Part shown: piece after piece, positions 1-8,310 of the stretch
Position numbering within the stretch: the stretch's first letter is position 1
Layout of the letters: the number at the start of each line of letters is the position of its first letter
Source of the DNA: Costertonia aggregata
GTDB taxonomy: Bacteria; Bacteroidota; Bacteroidia; Flavobacteriales; Flavobacteriaceae
Length of the DNA: 64,000 bases
Direction: 5' to 3'
Assembly (NCBI RefSeq): GCF_013402795.1
Contig: NZ_CP058595.1
Span: 2,389,848-2,453,847, forward strand
Notes under the pieces: generated by a model
Told to the model about the DNA's origin: nothing
Seen by the model: only the letters and a program-made list of their open reading frames with translations
Databases searched by the model: none
Position numbers and translations under genes: made by a program

Positions 1-637
1 TATAACGGGTAGGGGTATTTTAACGAGTTATTACAATGTAAAAAATTTGGAACAACGATTGTCCAAATACAGAATACCGGCGCCGTTCAAAGGTGTATTG
101 ACCGAAGCCTTGGTGACCGAGGGAACCTTGATAAGAGGTGGTCAAAAACTAGGGGAGTTCATAAATACGGATGTATATGAGCTAGAGGTTGCAATCAGCA
201 AAACCTATAGCGATTTACTAAAAATCGGTGAAAAAGTAACATTGACCAATTTAGACAAAACCAAAATGTATACGGGTAAGGTCGCCCGCATAAACGGCAG
301 GGTAGACCAAGCTTCGCAGACCATAAAAGCGTTTATCGAAGTTCGTGACAATACCTTACGGGAAGGCATGTATCTTGAGGCCAATCTCGATGCAAAAGAA
401 GAACAGGATGCTATTGAAATAGACCGAAACCTACTTTTGGAAAATAACAAAATATTCGTGGTACGCGACACCGTTTTGGACGTTATCGATGTCAACCCGG
501 TTTATTTTACCGATAAGAAAGTGGTCATCAAAGAAGTTCCGGACGGCACGACCATAATGGCAAAACCCTTAGTAGGGGCTTACACGGGTATGGCGGTAAA
601 GGTTTTCGAGGATAAATCTGCAAACATCAAAGGATAA
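1..637 (+). CDS. RND efflux periplasmic adaptor subunit (HlyD/MFP family), 5'-truncated
   Basis: This is the C-terminal ~211 residues of a membrane-fusion protein that links an inner-membrane RND pump to an outer-membrane channel. The frame is open back to base 2, so the start lies outside the window; the TTG at 47 is internal. The visible part begins in the lipoyl/barrel-sandwich half (IPAPFKGVLTEALVTEG, then GTLIRGGQKLGEF), continues into the beta-barrel domain (TLTNLDKTKMYTGKVARING) and ends in a membrane-proximal domain. The stop codon shares one base with the ATG of the RND permease, so the two are translationally coupled. Family assignment is secure; the substrate is unknown. Confidence 0.9.
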   Translation, partial: ITGRGILTSYYNVKNLEQRLSKYRIPAPFKGVLTEALVTEGTLIRGGQKLGEFINTDVYELEVAISKTYSDLLKIGEKVTLTNLDKTKMYTGKVARINGRVDQASQTIKAFIEVRDNTLREGMYLEANLDAKEEQDAIEIDRNLLLENNKIFVVRDTVLDVIDVNPVYFTDKKVVIKEVPDGTTIMAKPLVGAYTGMAVKVFEDKSANIKG

Positions 638-3600
638 TGCGAAAACTAATAGCATATTTTATTAAATATCATGTTGCCGTAAACGTTATCATAATAGCCT
701 TTGCGATTTTTGGTTTTTTTGGGGCGAAGTCATTAAAGTCATCTTTCTTTCCGTTAATAGATTCAAAAAATGTACTTATTCAGGTTACCTATCCCGGGGC
801 TTCTCCCCAAGAGATAGAAGAAGGTATCATCTTAAAGATAGAGGATAACCTAAAGGGGTTGGAAGGGGTTGACCGCGTAACATCAACCTCTCGTGAAAAC
901 AGTGGGAGCATCAATGTAGAGATTGAAAAGGGTAGGGACATAGATTTTATGCTCCTAGAGGTCAAAAATGCCGTGGATAGAGTACCTACGTTTCCGTCTG
1001 GCATGGAACCTTTGATTGTTTCAAAATTGGATGCGGTACGGCCAACCATTAGTTTTGCGGTCAGCGGTGAGAATATTCCGTTGGTTACCTTAAAACAGAT
1101 TGGAAGACAAATTGAGAACGATTTACGTGCGATCGATGGTATTTCCCAAATAGAGATTTCTGGATACCCCCAAGAAGAAATAGAGATTGCGGTAAATGAA
1201 AATATGTTGCTGGCCTACAATATGTCCTTTACCGAAGTCGCCCAAGCCGTGGGCAATGCCAACATTTTGGTTACCGGTGGAAATATTAAGACCGATGCGG
1301 AAGAGTATTTGATCCGTGCGAACAACAGATCTTATTACGGGAACGAGCTATCCAACCTTATCATACGGGCAGATGCCTCGGGGCAGACCATTCGTTTAAA
1401 TGATGTTGCCATAATTCGAGACCGGTTCTCAGAGACACCGAATGCCTCTTATTTTAATGGGAACCTTTCTGTGAATGCAACGATCACCAGTACAAATACA
1501 GAAGACCTTATCGGTTCGGCAGAAAAAGTAAAGGAGTATGTTGAAGACTTCAATCAAAAGTACAACAACGTTAAGTTGGATGTTGTCAGCGATTTTTCCA
1601 AGACTTTGGTACAACGAACCGAATTATTGACCGAGAATGCCATCATGGGGATGATCCTGGTCTTGATATTTTTATCCCTATTCTTGAATACACGCCTTGC
1701 CTTTTGGGTGGCCTTTGGGTTACCGGTCGCTTTTTTGGGAATGTTTGTATTTGCCGGCTTTTTTGATGTGACCATAAATGTTCTCTCCCTTTTCGGTATG
1801 ATTATCGTTATCGGGATTTTGGTAGATGATGGTATTGTGATTGCCGAGAACATTTATCAGCACTACGAAAAAGGGAAAAAACCCATTCAGGCGGCCATTG
1901 ATGGTACCATGGAGGTAATCCCCCCAATCGTGTCCGCAATTATAACCACTATTTTGGCCTTTTCAATATTTCTATTTTTGGATGGGCGTATTGGGGAATT
2001 CTTTGGTGAGGTCTCTGTTATCGTAATTTTGACACTGGTGGTGTCCTTGGTCGAAGCCCTTATAATCTTACCTGCGCATTTGGCGCATTCCAAGGCGTTG
2101 AAACCACCCAAGGGAAAACCCAAAACAAGTATTGGTAAAATATTTGCAAAGCTTCGGGTCATAAACGAATCTGGTGACCGTTTTATGGTTTGGATGCGGG
2201 ATAAATTTTACAGTCCTACTTTACGGTTTGGCCTTAAATATAAACTATTGACCTTCTCCTTTTTTGCCATAGCATTGATTTTGACTTTCGGCTCAATTGG
2301 CGGCGGCATCATTAGAACTGCATTTTTCCCAAGGATTGCCAGTGATAGGGTGCAAGTGGAGTTGTTAATGCCGAACGGGACCAATGAAAAAGTTACCGAT
2401 TCCATCATTTCTATGATAGAGGAAAAATCCGAAATTGTAAATCAAGAATTGACCGAGAAATATTTAAAAGGTACAGATAAGGTTCTTTTTGATAACATAA
2501 TCCGCAATGTGGGCCCCGGTTCGTCCGCAGCTACTTTGACCATCAATCTGCTGCCAGGCGAAGAAAGGCCAGATGAGATACGTTCCGATATGGTCACCAA
2601 CCGATTAAGGGAACTGGTAGGCCCCGTTATTGGGGTTGAAAGCCTTATTTACGGTTCGGGCGGTAATTTTGGTGGCTCTCCCGTTTCGGTCTCACTATTG
2701 GGTAATAATATAGGTGAGCTCAAAGCTGCAAAAGAAGAATTGAAAACGGCCCTTCAGAACAATCCGGAGTTAAAGGACGTATCGGACAACGACCCGGCTG
2801 GTATCAAGGAAATCAGGTTACAGCTCAAGGATAACGCCTATTTATTGGGGTTGGATTTACGGAATATCATGACGCAGGTGCGTGCCGGTTTTTTTGGAAC
2901 ACAGGCGCAACGCTTTCAAAGGGGACAAGACGAGATTCGGGTTTGGGTAAGGTACGATAGGCAAGATCGCTCATCGATTTCCGATTTGGACGAGATGCGT
3001 ATAGTCACGCCTGGCGGCAGTCGGGTACCCTTAAAAGAAATTGCCACCTATACTATCGAGCGCGGCGATGTGGCCATAAACCGATTGGACGGTAGAAGGG
3101 AAATACAGGTTTCGGCTGATGTTAAAAACCCCGAAACCACAAGTGGTACTGATATAATGGTTGAGATACAGAATAATGTAATGCCAGATATCCTCTCAAA
3201 ATATCCTACCATTACACCATCATATGAAGGGCAAAACAGGGAAGCCGGTAAACTCATCGGTTCGCTACGCGTAGTGGGTTTATCGGTATTGTTATTGATA
3301 TACATTACCATTGCCTTCACGTTTAGAAGCTTTAGCCAACCTTTGATGCTATTGCTTTTAGTGCCTTTTAGCCTTACGGCGGTCGCTTGGGGCCATTGGA
3401 TTCATAATTTCCCTATCAATATCCTATCCATGTTGGGTATCATCGCTCTAATAGGTATCATGGTAAACGACGGTCTGGTGCTCATAGGCAAGTTTAATAG
3501 CAACCTTAGGGAAGGTATGAAGTTTGACGACGCCATTTATGAAGCTGGGCGGTCTCGTTTCAGAGCCATATTTTTGACCTCGATAACAACGATTGCCGGT

Positions 3601-3945
3601 CTGGCCCCCTTGATGCTGGAAACCAGCAGGCAGGCACAGTTTTTAAAGCCCATGGCAATATCAATAGCCTATGGTATTGGTTTCGCTACGGTACTCACCT
3701 TATTGATGCTACCTTTGTTCTTGGCTTTTAGCAACAAAATGAAAGTAAGTACAAAATGGTTGGTCACGGGCAATGATATCACCAAAGAAGAGGTAGAACG
3801 TGCCATTAAAGAGCAAAAAGAGGAAGAATCGTATGCAGATGGGGGCAAAGAAGAACCAAGACAAACCCTCAACGGGGAAATATCAAATTTTTCAGCAACA
3901 GATGATTCAAACCAAGCTGTTGAATTAGAAGGAAACAAAGAATGA
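637..3945 (+). CDS. RND-family efflux permease (AcrB/MexF-like inner-membrane pump)
   Basis: A 1102-residue proton-driven resistance-nodulation-division transporter, close to the usual 1000-1100 residues. It has the duplicated RND architecture: a first transmembrane helix at residues ~10-30, a large periplasmic loop, TM2-6 from ~335, a second periplasmic loop from ~570 and TM8-12 from ~880. TM4 carries the acidic proton-relay pair (GILVDDGIVIAENI, about residue 395); the matching position in TM10 is GIMVNDGLVLIGKF near 941. The C-terminal ~60 residues are an acidic, low-complexity cytoplasmic tail. It starts one base inside the adaptor stop and overlaps the TolC-like gene by four bases, giving a complete tripartite operon. 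The substrate cannot be inferred. Confidence 0.95.
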   Translation: MRKLIAYFIKYHVAVNVIIIAFAIFGFFGAKSLKSSFFPLIDSKNVLIQVTYPGASPQEIEEGIILKIEDNLKGLEGVDRVTSTSRENSGSINVEIEKGRDIDFMLLEVKNAVDRVPTFPSGMEPLIVSKLDAVRPTISFAVSGENIPLVTLKQIGRQIENDLRAIDGISQIEISGYPQEEIEIAVNENMLLAYNMSFTEVAQAVGNANILVTGGNIKTDAEEYLIRANNRSYYGNELSNLIIRADASGQTIRLNDVAIIRDRFSETPNASYFNGNLSVNATITSTNTEDLIGSAEKVKEYVEDFNQKYNNVKLDVVSDFSKTLVQRTELLTENAIMGMILVLIFLSLFLNTRLAFWVAFGLPVAFLGMFVFAGFFDVTINVLSLFGMIIVIGILVDDGIVIAENIYQHYEKGKKPIQAAIDGTMEVIPPIVSAIITTILAFSIFLFLDGRIGEFFGEVSVIVILTLVVSLVEALIILPAHLAHSKALKPPKGKPKTSIGKIFAKLRVINESGDRFMVWMRDKFYSPTLRFGLKYKLLTFSFFAIALILTFGSIGGGIIRTAFFPRIASDRVQVELLMPNGTNEKVTDSIISMIEEKSEIVNQELTEKYLKGTDKVLFDNIIRNVGPGSSAATLTINLLPGEERPDEIRSDMVTNRLRELVGPVIGVESLIYGSGGNFGGSPVSVSLLGNNIGELKAAKEELKTALQNNPELKDVSDNDPAGIKEIRLQLKDNAYLLGLDLRNIMTQVRAGFFGTQAQRFQRGQDEIRVWVRYDRQDRSSISDLDEMRIVTPGGSRVPLKEIATYTIERGDVAINRLDGRREIQVSADVKNPETTSGTDIMVEIQNNVMPDILSKYPTITPSYEGQNREAGKLIGSLRVVGLSVLLLIYITIAFTFRSFSQPLMLLLLVPFSLTAVAWGHWIHNFPINILSMLGIIALIGIMVNDGLVLIGKFNSNLREGMKFDDAIYEAGRSRFRAIFLTSITTIAGLAPLMLETSRQAQFLKPMAISIAYGIGFATVLTLLMLPLFLAFSNKMKVSTKWLVTGNDITKEEVERAIKEQKEEESYADGGKEEPRQTLNGEISNFSATDDSNQAVELEGNKE

Positions 3946-5333
3946 AAAAGTTATATTTAGTAAGTCTATTTTCTTTATTTCTGCTGGGTAGATTATCTGC
4001 ACAGGAAAAAACACTTTCAAAACAAGATGCCGTAAATTTGGCGCTTGAAAATAATTTTGGCATAAAGGTGGCAAAAAACCAAGTCGAGATAGCCGAGAAC
4101 AACCAAGGCATTCTCAATTCGGGATATTTGCCCACATTGACGGGAAATGCCAGCGCAAACTACCAACGTGATGATTCTACCTTTGAGTTTCCGGGTCAGT
4201 TTCTGAGGGACTCCGAAACAGGGGAGACGCAACTTGACGCGTCCGGTAATCCTGTACCACGCCCCGATGCGGAATTGTACAAAGCGGAAGCACAGCGGTA
4301 TAACGCCAATTTAACCGCAAATTATACCCTTTTTGATGGTTTGGGGAGACTCTACAATTACAAAAGGTTAAAGGAGCAATACCAGTTAAGCGAACTCCAA
4401 GCTCGTGAAACCATAGAAAATACCATGCTACAGCTCTTTAGTGTATATTTTGAGGTAGCCCGCCTTTACGAAAACGCGCACGTACTACGGCAGGCCTTGG
4501 AAATTTCCAAACAGCGCATAACTAGGGCGGAATATGCTTTTGATTACGGACAGAATACCAAGTTGGATATTTTAAATGCACAAGTTGACGTAACCAATGA
4601 TAGTATAAACCTTTTGAACGTAAAACAACAATTAGCCAATACGAAACGTGACCTGAATGTTGTTTTGAGCCAAAACCTGAACGAAGACTACGCAGTGGAT
4701 ACTTTGATACGGTTTACGCCCAAGCTTAGATTGGAGGAATTCGTATCGCAGGCAAAAATGAACAACGTGGCATTGTTACTGACCGAAAGAAATCTAAAAA
4801 TAAACGAATACGATATCAAGGTAAACCAATCAGGGTATTTACCCAGTTTAGACCTTAACGGTTCATATGGTTGGAACTTAAACAATAACGCACCCTCTGC
4901 ATTTTTTCCTGGGGTTACCGTTAATAATAGGAGGAATTTTACCCTAGGCGCACGTTTAACATGGAACTTGTTTGACGGTGGTGGAACAACCGTGCGTGTC
5001 AAGAACTCCAAAATAGCGTATGAAAACCAAGAATTATTGAAAAAACAGATTGAATTAGAGGTAAATCGCGATATTCAAAACGCATTGGCCATTTATGAGA
5101 ATAGGTTGAATATCTTCAAAATTCAAGAACAGAATGTTTTGACCAACCAAAATAATTTTGAACGTTCCAAGGAACAGTTTCAATTGGGAAGAATAACCTC
5201 AATTGAATTTAGGCAGGCTCAAATTAATTTATTGAACGCACAGACCAATAAAAATTTGGCCAAGTACGACGCTAAATTGGCCGAATTGCAATTACTACAG
5301 TTAACAGGACAATTGTTGAATATTGAGTTCTAG
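3942..5333 (+). CDS. TolC-family outer-membrane channel protein
   Basis: A 463-residue outer-membrane factor that would complete the tripartite efflux complex with the two preceding genes. It begins with a signal peptide (MKKLYLVSLFSLFLLGRLSAQ) and has the internally repeated outer-membrane-efflux domain: two stretches of long amphipathic helices, each with a beta-strand segment (TANYTLFDGLGRLYNYKR and ARLTWNLFDGGGTTVRVKNS are the equivalent strand-turn motifs near residues 130 and 345). Its ATG overlaps the permease TGA (ATGA), so it is translationally coupled. It ends with a TAG stop, relevant to the in-frame TAGs discussed elsewhere. Confidence 0.94.
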   Translation: MKKLYLVSLFSLFLLGRLSAQEKTLSKQDAVNLALENNFGIKVAKNQVEIAENNQGILNSGYLPTLTGNASANYQRDDSTFEFPGQFLRDSETGETQLDASGNPVPRPDAELYKAEAQRYNANLTANYTLFDGLGRLYNYKRLKEQYQLSELQARETIENTMLQLFSVYFEVARLYENAHVLRQALEISKQRITRAEYAFDYGQNTKLDILNAQVDVTNDSINLLNVKQQLANTKRDLNVVLSQNLNEDYAVDTLIRFTPKLRLEEFVSQAKMNNVALLLTERNLKINEYDIKVNQSGYLPSLDLNGSYGWNLNNNAPSAFFPGVTVNNRRNFTLGARLTWNLFDGGGTTVRVKNSKIAYENQELLKKQIELEVNRDIQNALAIYENRLNIFKIQEQNVLTNQNNFERSKEQFQLGRITSIEFRQAQINLLNAQTNKNLAKYDAKLAELQLLQLTGQLLNIEF

Positions 5334-5406
5334 CAATATTGTGAACATAATGTATACTATTCTTTTATGCAAAGCAAAGAATAAAGACCAGGGCAATATC
5401 TAATAT

Positions 5407-5589
5407 ATGTACGAACACTTTTTTCAATGCCCATATTGCTGGGAAGAAATTTCGATGTTGATGGATCCCTCGATTCCGAAACAAACTTACGTTGAAGACT
5501 GTGAGGTATGCTGTAACCCTATTGAAGTAACCCCACGATTTCAAGGGAATGAACTTGTTGCTTTTGAGGCGAGGGATATTGAACAATAA
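5407..5589 (+). CDS. CPXCG motif-containing cysteine-rich protein
   Basis: A 60-residue protein with two CxxC pairs, CPYC near residue 8 and CEVC near residue 33, as in the CPXCG cysteine-rich family of putative zinc ribbons. The second pair is CEVCCNP rather than the usual CPVCCRP. The protein is complete and of normal family length. It lies 73 bp after the TolC-like gene and converges with the RidA-like gene, whose stop is only a few bases away. Its biological function is unknown; zinc binding is inferred from the cysteine spacing. Confidence 0.8.
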   Translation: MYEHFFQCPYCWEEISMLMDPSIPKQTYVEDCEVCCNPIEVTPRFQGNELVAFEARDIEQ

Positions 5590-5592
5590 AAA

Positions 5593-6165
5593 TCAATCCT
5601 CAAATACCTCAACGACCATTTCTACTTCCACGGCCATATTCCCTGGCAAAGAGCCCATACCAACAGCGGCCCTGGCATGTTTTCCACGCTCGCCGAACAC
5701 TTTGACCATTAAATCGGAATACCCATTAATGACCTTGGATTGATCGCTGAATTCTGGAATGGCATTTACCACGCCCTTTACCTTAACGATTTGTTTGACC
5801 TTGTTGAGGTTGCCGAGTTCGGCCTGTAGCACGGCCAATTGATTAATGCCTGCCCATCGTGCAGCTTCATAACCTTCTTCAATGGTTAAATCTGCCCCTA
5901 ATTTCCCCACGATATTTTTGCCATCATCTTTTTTCGGACCTTTTCCTGCCAAAAAAATAAGATTTCCGGTGCGTACGGCATGTACGTAGTTGGCAACCGG
6001 GGTGCCGGGGTTTTTCAAGCTAATGTTCAATTCCTGCAATTTGGCCTGCGGATTATAATCGGATGGAATGGATTCTTTTCTTGTAATCGGCTCTATGTTT
6101 CTGTCTAGTTTCTCTTGGCATGAAAACAGAAAGATTGCAAAAATATAAATCAGAAGCGTTCTCAT
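5593..6165 (-). CDS. RidA/YjgF-family lipoprotein
   Basis: A 190-residue protein whose last ~145 residues match the RidA (YjgF/YER057c/UK114) fold: VANYVHAVRTGNLIFLAGKGP, the mid-domain QLAVLQAELGNLNKVKQIVKVKG, and the C-terminal RAAVGMGSLPGNMAVEVEMVVE. Classical RidA deaminates enamine/imine intermediates; this subgroup (RidA-like with GKGP) may differ. It is unusual in carrying an N-terminal lipoprotein signal (MRTLLIYIFAIFLFSC, lipobox LFSC), so it is predicted to be periplasmic and membrane-anchored rather than cytosolic. It is transcribed divergently from the TetR gene. Confidence 0.88.
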   Translation of the reverse strand: MRTLLIYIFAIFLFSCQEKLDRNIEPITRKESIPSDYNPQAKLQELNISLKNPGTPVANYVHAVRTGNLIFLAGKGPKKDDGKNIVGKLGADLTIEEGYEAARWAGINQLAVLQAELGNLNKVKQIVKVKGVVNAIPEFSDQSKVINGYSDLMVKVFGERGKHARAAVGMGSLPGNMAVEVEMVVEVFED

Positions 6166-6235
6166 AAAAGTAGTATTTAGTTACTCTTTAAAAATACTAT
6201 AATATTTAGTCATTGCCATAAACCCTGTAAAAGAA

Positions 6236-6263
6236 AGAACCCCTCAGAAAACTGAGCGGTTCT
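6236..6263. repeat. Intergenic hairpin between divergent genes
   Basis: An inverted repeat reads AGAACC-C-CTCAG, loop AAAA, CTGAG-C-GGTTCT, an 11-bp stem with one C/C mismatch, followed by TTTG. It lies between two divergently oriented genes, so it is not an obvious terminator for either. It directly abuts the dispersed repeat that starts at 6262. Confidence 0.6.
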
Positions 6264-6324
6264 TTGTGGCGAAGGGCTGTCCTCTTGTAATATAGCTTTC
6301 CGCAAAATATAGGACAATGTGTTA
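6262..6324 (+). repeat. Dispersed accessory-region repeat, copy 1 (degenerate)
   Basis: This segment shares the blocks TTTGTGGCGAAGGGCT, CTTTCCG and ATATAGGACAATGTG with copies near 14.83-14.91, 17.43-17.51 and 23.35-23.44 kb. It ends 66 bp before the TetR start codon. Copy 1 lacks the upstream AAATTGGG block seen in the others, where a hairpin is present instead. No coding potential was recognised. Confidence 0.6.
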
Positions 6325-6342
6325 AGGAGGTTGGGAATGTAA

Positions 6343-6362
6343 TGTCACACATTTGTGAAACA
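6343..6362. promoter_or_regulatory. Candidate autoregulatory operator upstream of the TetR gene
   Basis: TGTCACACATTTGTGAAACA is an imperfect palindrome (TGTnnCACAnnTGTGnnACA). The TTTG inside it (6352-6355) could act as a -33 box for a weak -7 element TAACTTTA at 6377-6384, 21 bp downstream. An operator overlapping the -33 box just upstream of a TetR gene suggests autorepression. This is inference from sequence only. Confidence 0.45.
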
Positions 6363-6390
6363 CCGAAAAATTTTACTAACTTTAACCTCT

Positions 6391-6948
6391 ATGTTATCAG
6401 AAACAAAAGACCGCATTATCGAATCCGCTATTGAAGTTTTCAATCAGGACTTTTCTGCGCCATTGCAAAAAGTAGCCGACAATGCAAATATTACGCGAAG
6501 AACCTTACATCGCTATTTTAGGGATAGAGAAGAGTTGGTTGCAACTTGTGAACGTGAGATGGAAGTAAGTTGCAAGAAAGCAATGATAACTGCTATAAAT
6601 AGTTCCAATGACCCATTGATTCAGTTGGAAAATATGTTGTACGCTGGCATTAATTGTGGCGCAAAGTATTCGTTTTTTTACAAGCTTCATCAGCAAGATG
6701 GTCATAATCACAGTAAAAATAATAAGGATTGTGCTGACTATGATTTCATATATAACAGTTTTACGACCATCGTTAAAGATTTGCAGAAAAGTGGTGTCAT
6801 CAATAAACAAATGACGGTTCAGTGGATTCAAAATTTACACGCTGGAATAATTAGTAGTACAGTAAATACCGACAGTAGTAACGAATCATCAAAACCCGGT
6901 ATAAAAAGGTTTGCGTGGAATTCATTCATAAAAGGAATTGCACCTTAA
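6391..6948 (+). CDS. TetR/AcrR-family transcriptional regulator
   Basis: A 185-residue regulator when started at ATG 6391 (MLSETKDRIIESAIEVF); the frame is open upstream to a GTG at 6355, but that would run through the candidate operator and promoter. The N-terminal TetR helix-turn-helix is clear (VADNANITRRTLHRYFRDREELVATCEREM, residues ~27-56). The ligand-binding C-terminus is generic. It is followed on the same strand by a small hypothetical gene, a flavoprotein oxidoreductase and an AraC regulator, the likely targets. Palindromes on both sides (6343-6362 and 6966-6983) could be its binding sites. Confidence 0.88.
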   Translation: MLSETKDRIIESAIEVFNQDFSAPLQKVADNANITRRTLHRYFRDREELVATCEREMEVSCKKAMITAINSSNDPLIQLENMLYAGINCGAKYSFFYKLHQQDGHNHSKNNKDCADYDFIYNSFTTIVKDLQKSGVINKQMTVQWIQNLHAGIISSTVNTDSSNESSKPGIKRFAWNSFIKGIAP

Positions 6949-6965
6949 AAAAATTTAAATATATA

Positions 6966-6983
6966 TGTCTCACTTTTGAGACA
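6966..6983. promoter_or_regulatory. Perfect palindromic operator-like site
   Basis: TGTCTCACTTTTGAGACA has perfect 7-bp arms (TGTCTCA and TGAGACA) around a 4-bp spacer. It lies 17 bp after the TetR stop and 23 bp before the next start codon. Its TGT...ACA edges and CACA/TGTG-like core resemble the imperfect palindrome at 6343-6362, so both may bind the TetR protein encoded between them. A weak terminator is less likely because no T-run follows. Confidence 0.5.
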
Positions 6984-7006
6984 TAATCTAGAAAACTTTG
7001 ATTGCA

Positions 7007-7198
7007 ATGATTGAAACTTTAGAAGAGAACGTAAAAAGTTGTTCCATAAATCCAATGGATTTAAAACACTTAAAAATAGAAGTCCTAAATTCTAAATATA
7101 CAGTAGTTCTTACTGATTTAAATGGTGATGGAATTCTAAAAGGTTATGGGAATTCTATAGAAGAAGCTATTAATGACCTACACCATAGCTTAATATGA
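7007..7198 (+). CDS. Small conserved-type hypothetical protein
   Basis: A 63-residue protein from ATG 7007 (MIETLEENVKSCSINPMDL); a TTG three codons upstream is less likely. I do not recognise the family. The middle reads as alternating beta-strand segments (LKIEVLNSKYTVVLTDLNGD) and the end as an amphipathic helix (SIEEAINDLHHSLI), so it is probably a small globular protein. It lies only 7 bp before the flavoprotein gene and directly behind the palindrome at 6966-6983, which suggests co-transcription with the flavoprotein. Confidence 0.6.
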   Translation: MIETLEENVKSCSINPMDLKHLKIEVLNSKYTVVLTDLNGDGILKGYGNSIEEAINDLHHSLI

Positions 7199-7205
7199 GA
7201 ACACA

Positions 7206-8219
7206 ATGGGAAACCGAAGAAAATTTATAAAACAAAGTTTATCGGCGTCATCGCTAGTTATGCTACCCTTGCCGTTATCTGCTTTTAAAAAATTAGATAT
7301 TATGACAAAAGAAACAAAATTTGATGTGCTGATTATAGGTGGTAGTTATGCAGGCCTTTCTACAGCAATGGCTTTAGGAAGGTCACTTAGAAATGTTCTT
7401 ATCATCGATGCGGGAAACCCTTGCAACGAGCAGACCCCTCATTCCCATAATTTCATTACGCAAGATGGCGCTACCCCAGCATCTATTTCAGCGAAAGCAA
7501 AAGAACAGGTTCTGGAATATCCAACGGTACAATTTTTAAAGGATTTTGCAGTACAAGGAAAAAAACTAGAGAACGGTTTTGAAATTACAACACAATCTGG
7601 TCAATCTTTTCAAGGTAGAAAGCTCATCTTCGCCACTGGTATAAAGGATATTCTACCCCAAATAGATGGCTTTGCAGAATGCTGGGGAATCACTGCAGTG
7701 CATTGTCCTTATTGCCACGGTTATGAAGTACGGAAAGTAAAAACAGGAATCCTTGCAAATGGGGATAGTGCTTTTGAAACGGCAAAACTGATTTCAAACT
7801 GGACGGACGAGCTATCCATTTACACCGATGGAAAATCTGAACTGAGTGAAGACCAAGTTAATGAACTCAACCGAAACAATATCGTTGTAATTGAAAAGCC
7901 AATTGCTTCTATTGAGCATACAAAAGGCCATATTGAAAAACTAAAATTCAGGGATGGTACTGCAGAAACCCTAAAGGCACTTTATGCTCGAGTACCTTTT
8001 GAGCAACATTCGACTATACCTTCGGAATTAGGATGTCAACTCAACGAACAAGGTTTTATTGAAGTTGATATGTTTCAAAAAACATCGGTTCCTGGTGTGT
8101 TTGCCTGTGGGGACAACACTACTTTTATACGTTCGGTTGCCCAAGCGGTATACGCTGGAAATCTTTCGGGTGGCGTTTCCAATATGGAAATGATACAGGA
8201 AGATTGGATAAGCAATTAA
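7206..8219 (+). CDS. Thioredoxin-reductase-like NAD(P)/FAD oxidoreductase with Tat-like leader
   Basis: A 337-residue pyridine-nucleotide disulfide oxidoreductase. It has an FAD-binding Rossmann motif (VLIIGGSYAGLS, ~residue 41), the GIKD segment, a redox-active CPYC near residue 166 and the C-terminal FAD motif (GVFACGDNTT). The first ~30 residues are unusual: NRRKFIKQSLSASSLVMLPLPLSA has the twin-arginine, hydrophobic and small-residue layout of a Tat signal. An in-frame ATG at 7302 (MTKETKFDVLIIGG) would give the usual cytosolic form, so either dual starts or real export is possible. It follows the TetR regulator and the small hypothetical gene. Confidence 0.87.
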   Translation: MGNRRKFIKQSLSASSLVMLPLPLSAFKKLDIMTKETKFDVLIIGGSYAGLSTAMALGRSLRNVLIIDAGNPCNEQTPHSHNFITQDGATPASISAKAKEQVLEYPTVQFLKDFAVQGKKLENGFEITTQSGQSFQGRKLIFATGIKDILPQIDGFAECWGITAVHCPYCHGYEVRKVKTGILANGDSAFETAKLISNWTDELSIYTDGKSELSEDQVNELNRNNIVVIEKPIASIEHTKGHIEKLKFRDGTAETLKALYARVPFEQHSTIPSELGCQLNEQGFIEVDMFQKTSVPGVFACGDNTTFIRSVAQAVYAGNLSGGVSNMEMIQEDWISN

Positions 8220-8265
8220 TATTAGAATGAATGGTTTTGAGTACCAGTAACCAATTATAAATCTG

Positions 8266-8298
8266 TTTGAAATATATAAGTGACAATCCCTAATTTTG
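8266..8298 (+). promoter_or_regulatory. Bacteroidota-type promoter for the AraC gene
   Basis: A TTTG at 8266-8269 is followed 21 bp later by TAATTTTG at 8291-8298, matching the Bacteroidota -33 TTTG / -7 TAnnTTTG pattern, 12 bp before ATG 8311. Part of the surrounding sequence (GTTTGAAAT-TATAAGTG and TGACAA...TAATTTTG) recurs upstream of the SDR gene near 9258-9323, suggesting a shared regulator. Confidence 0.55.
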
Positions 8299-8310
8299 TA
8301 AAAAAGAGTT

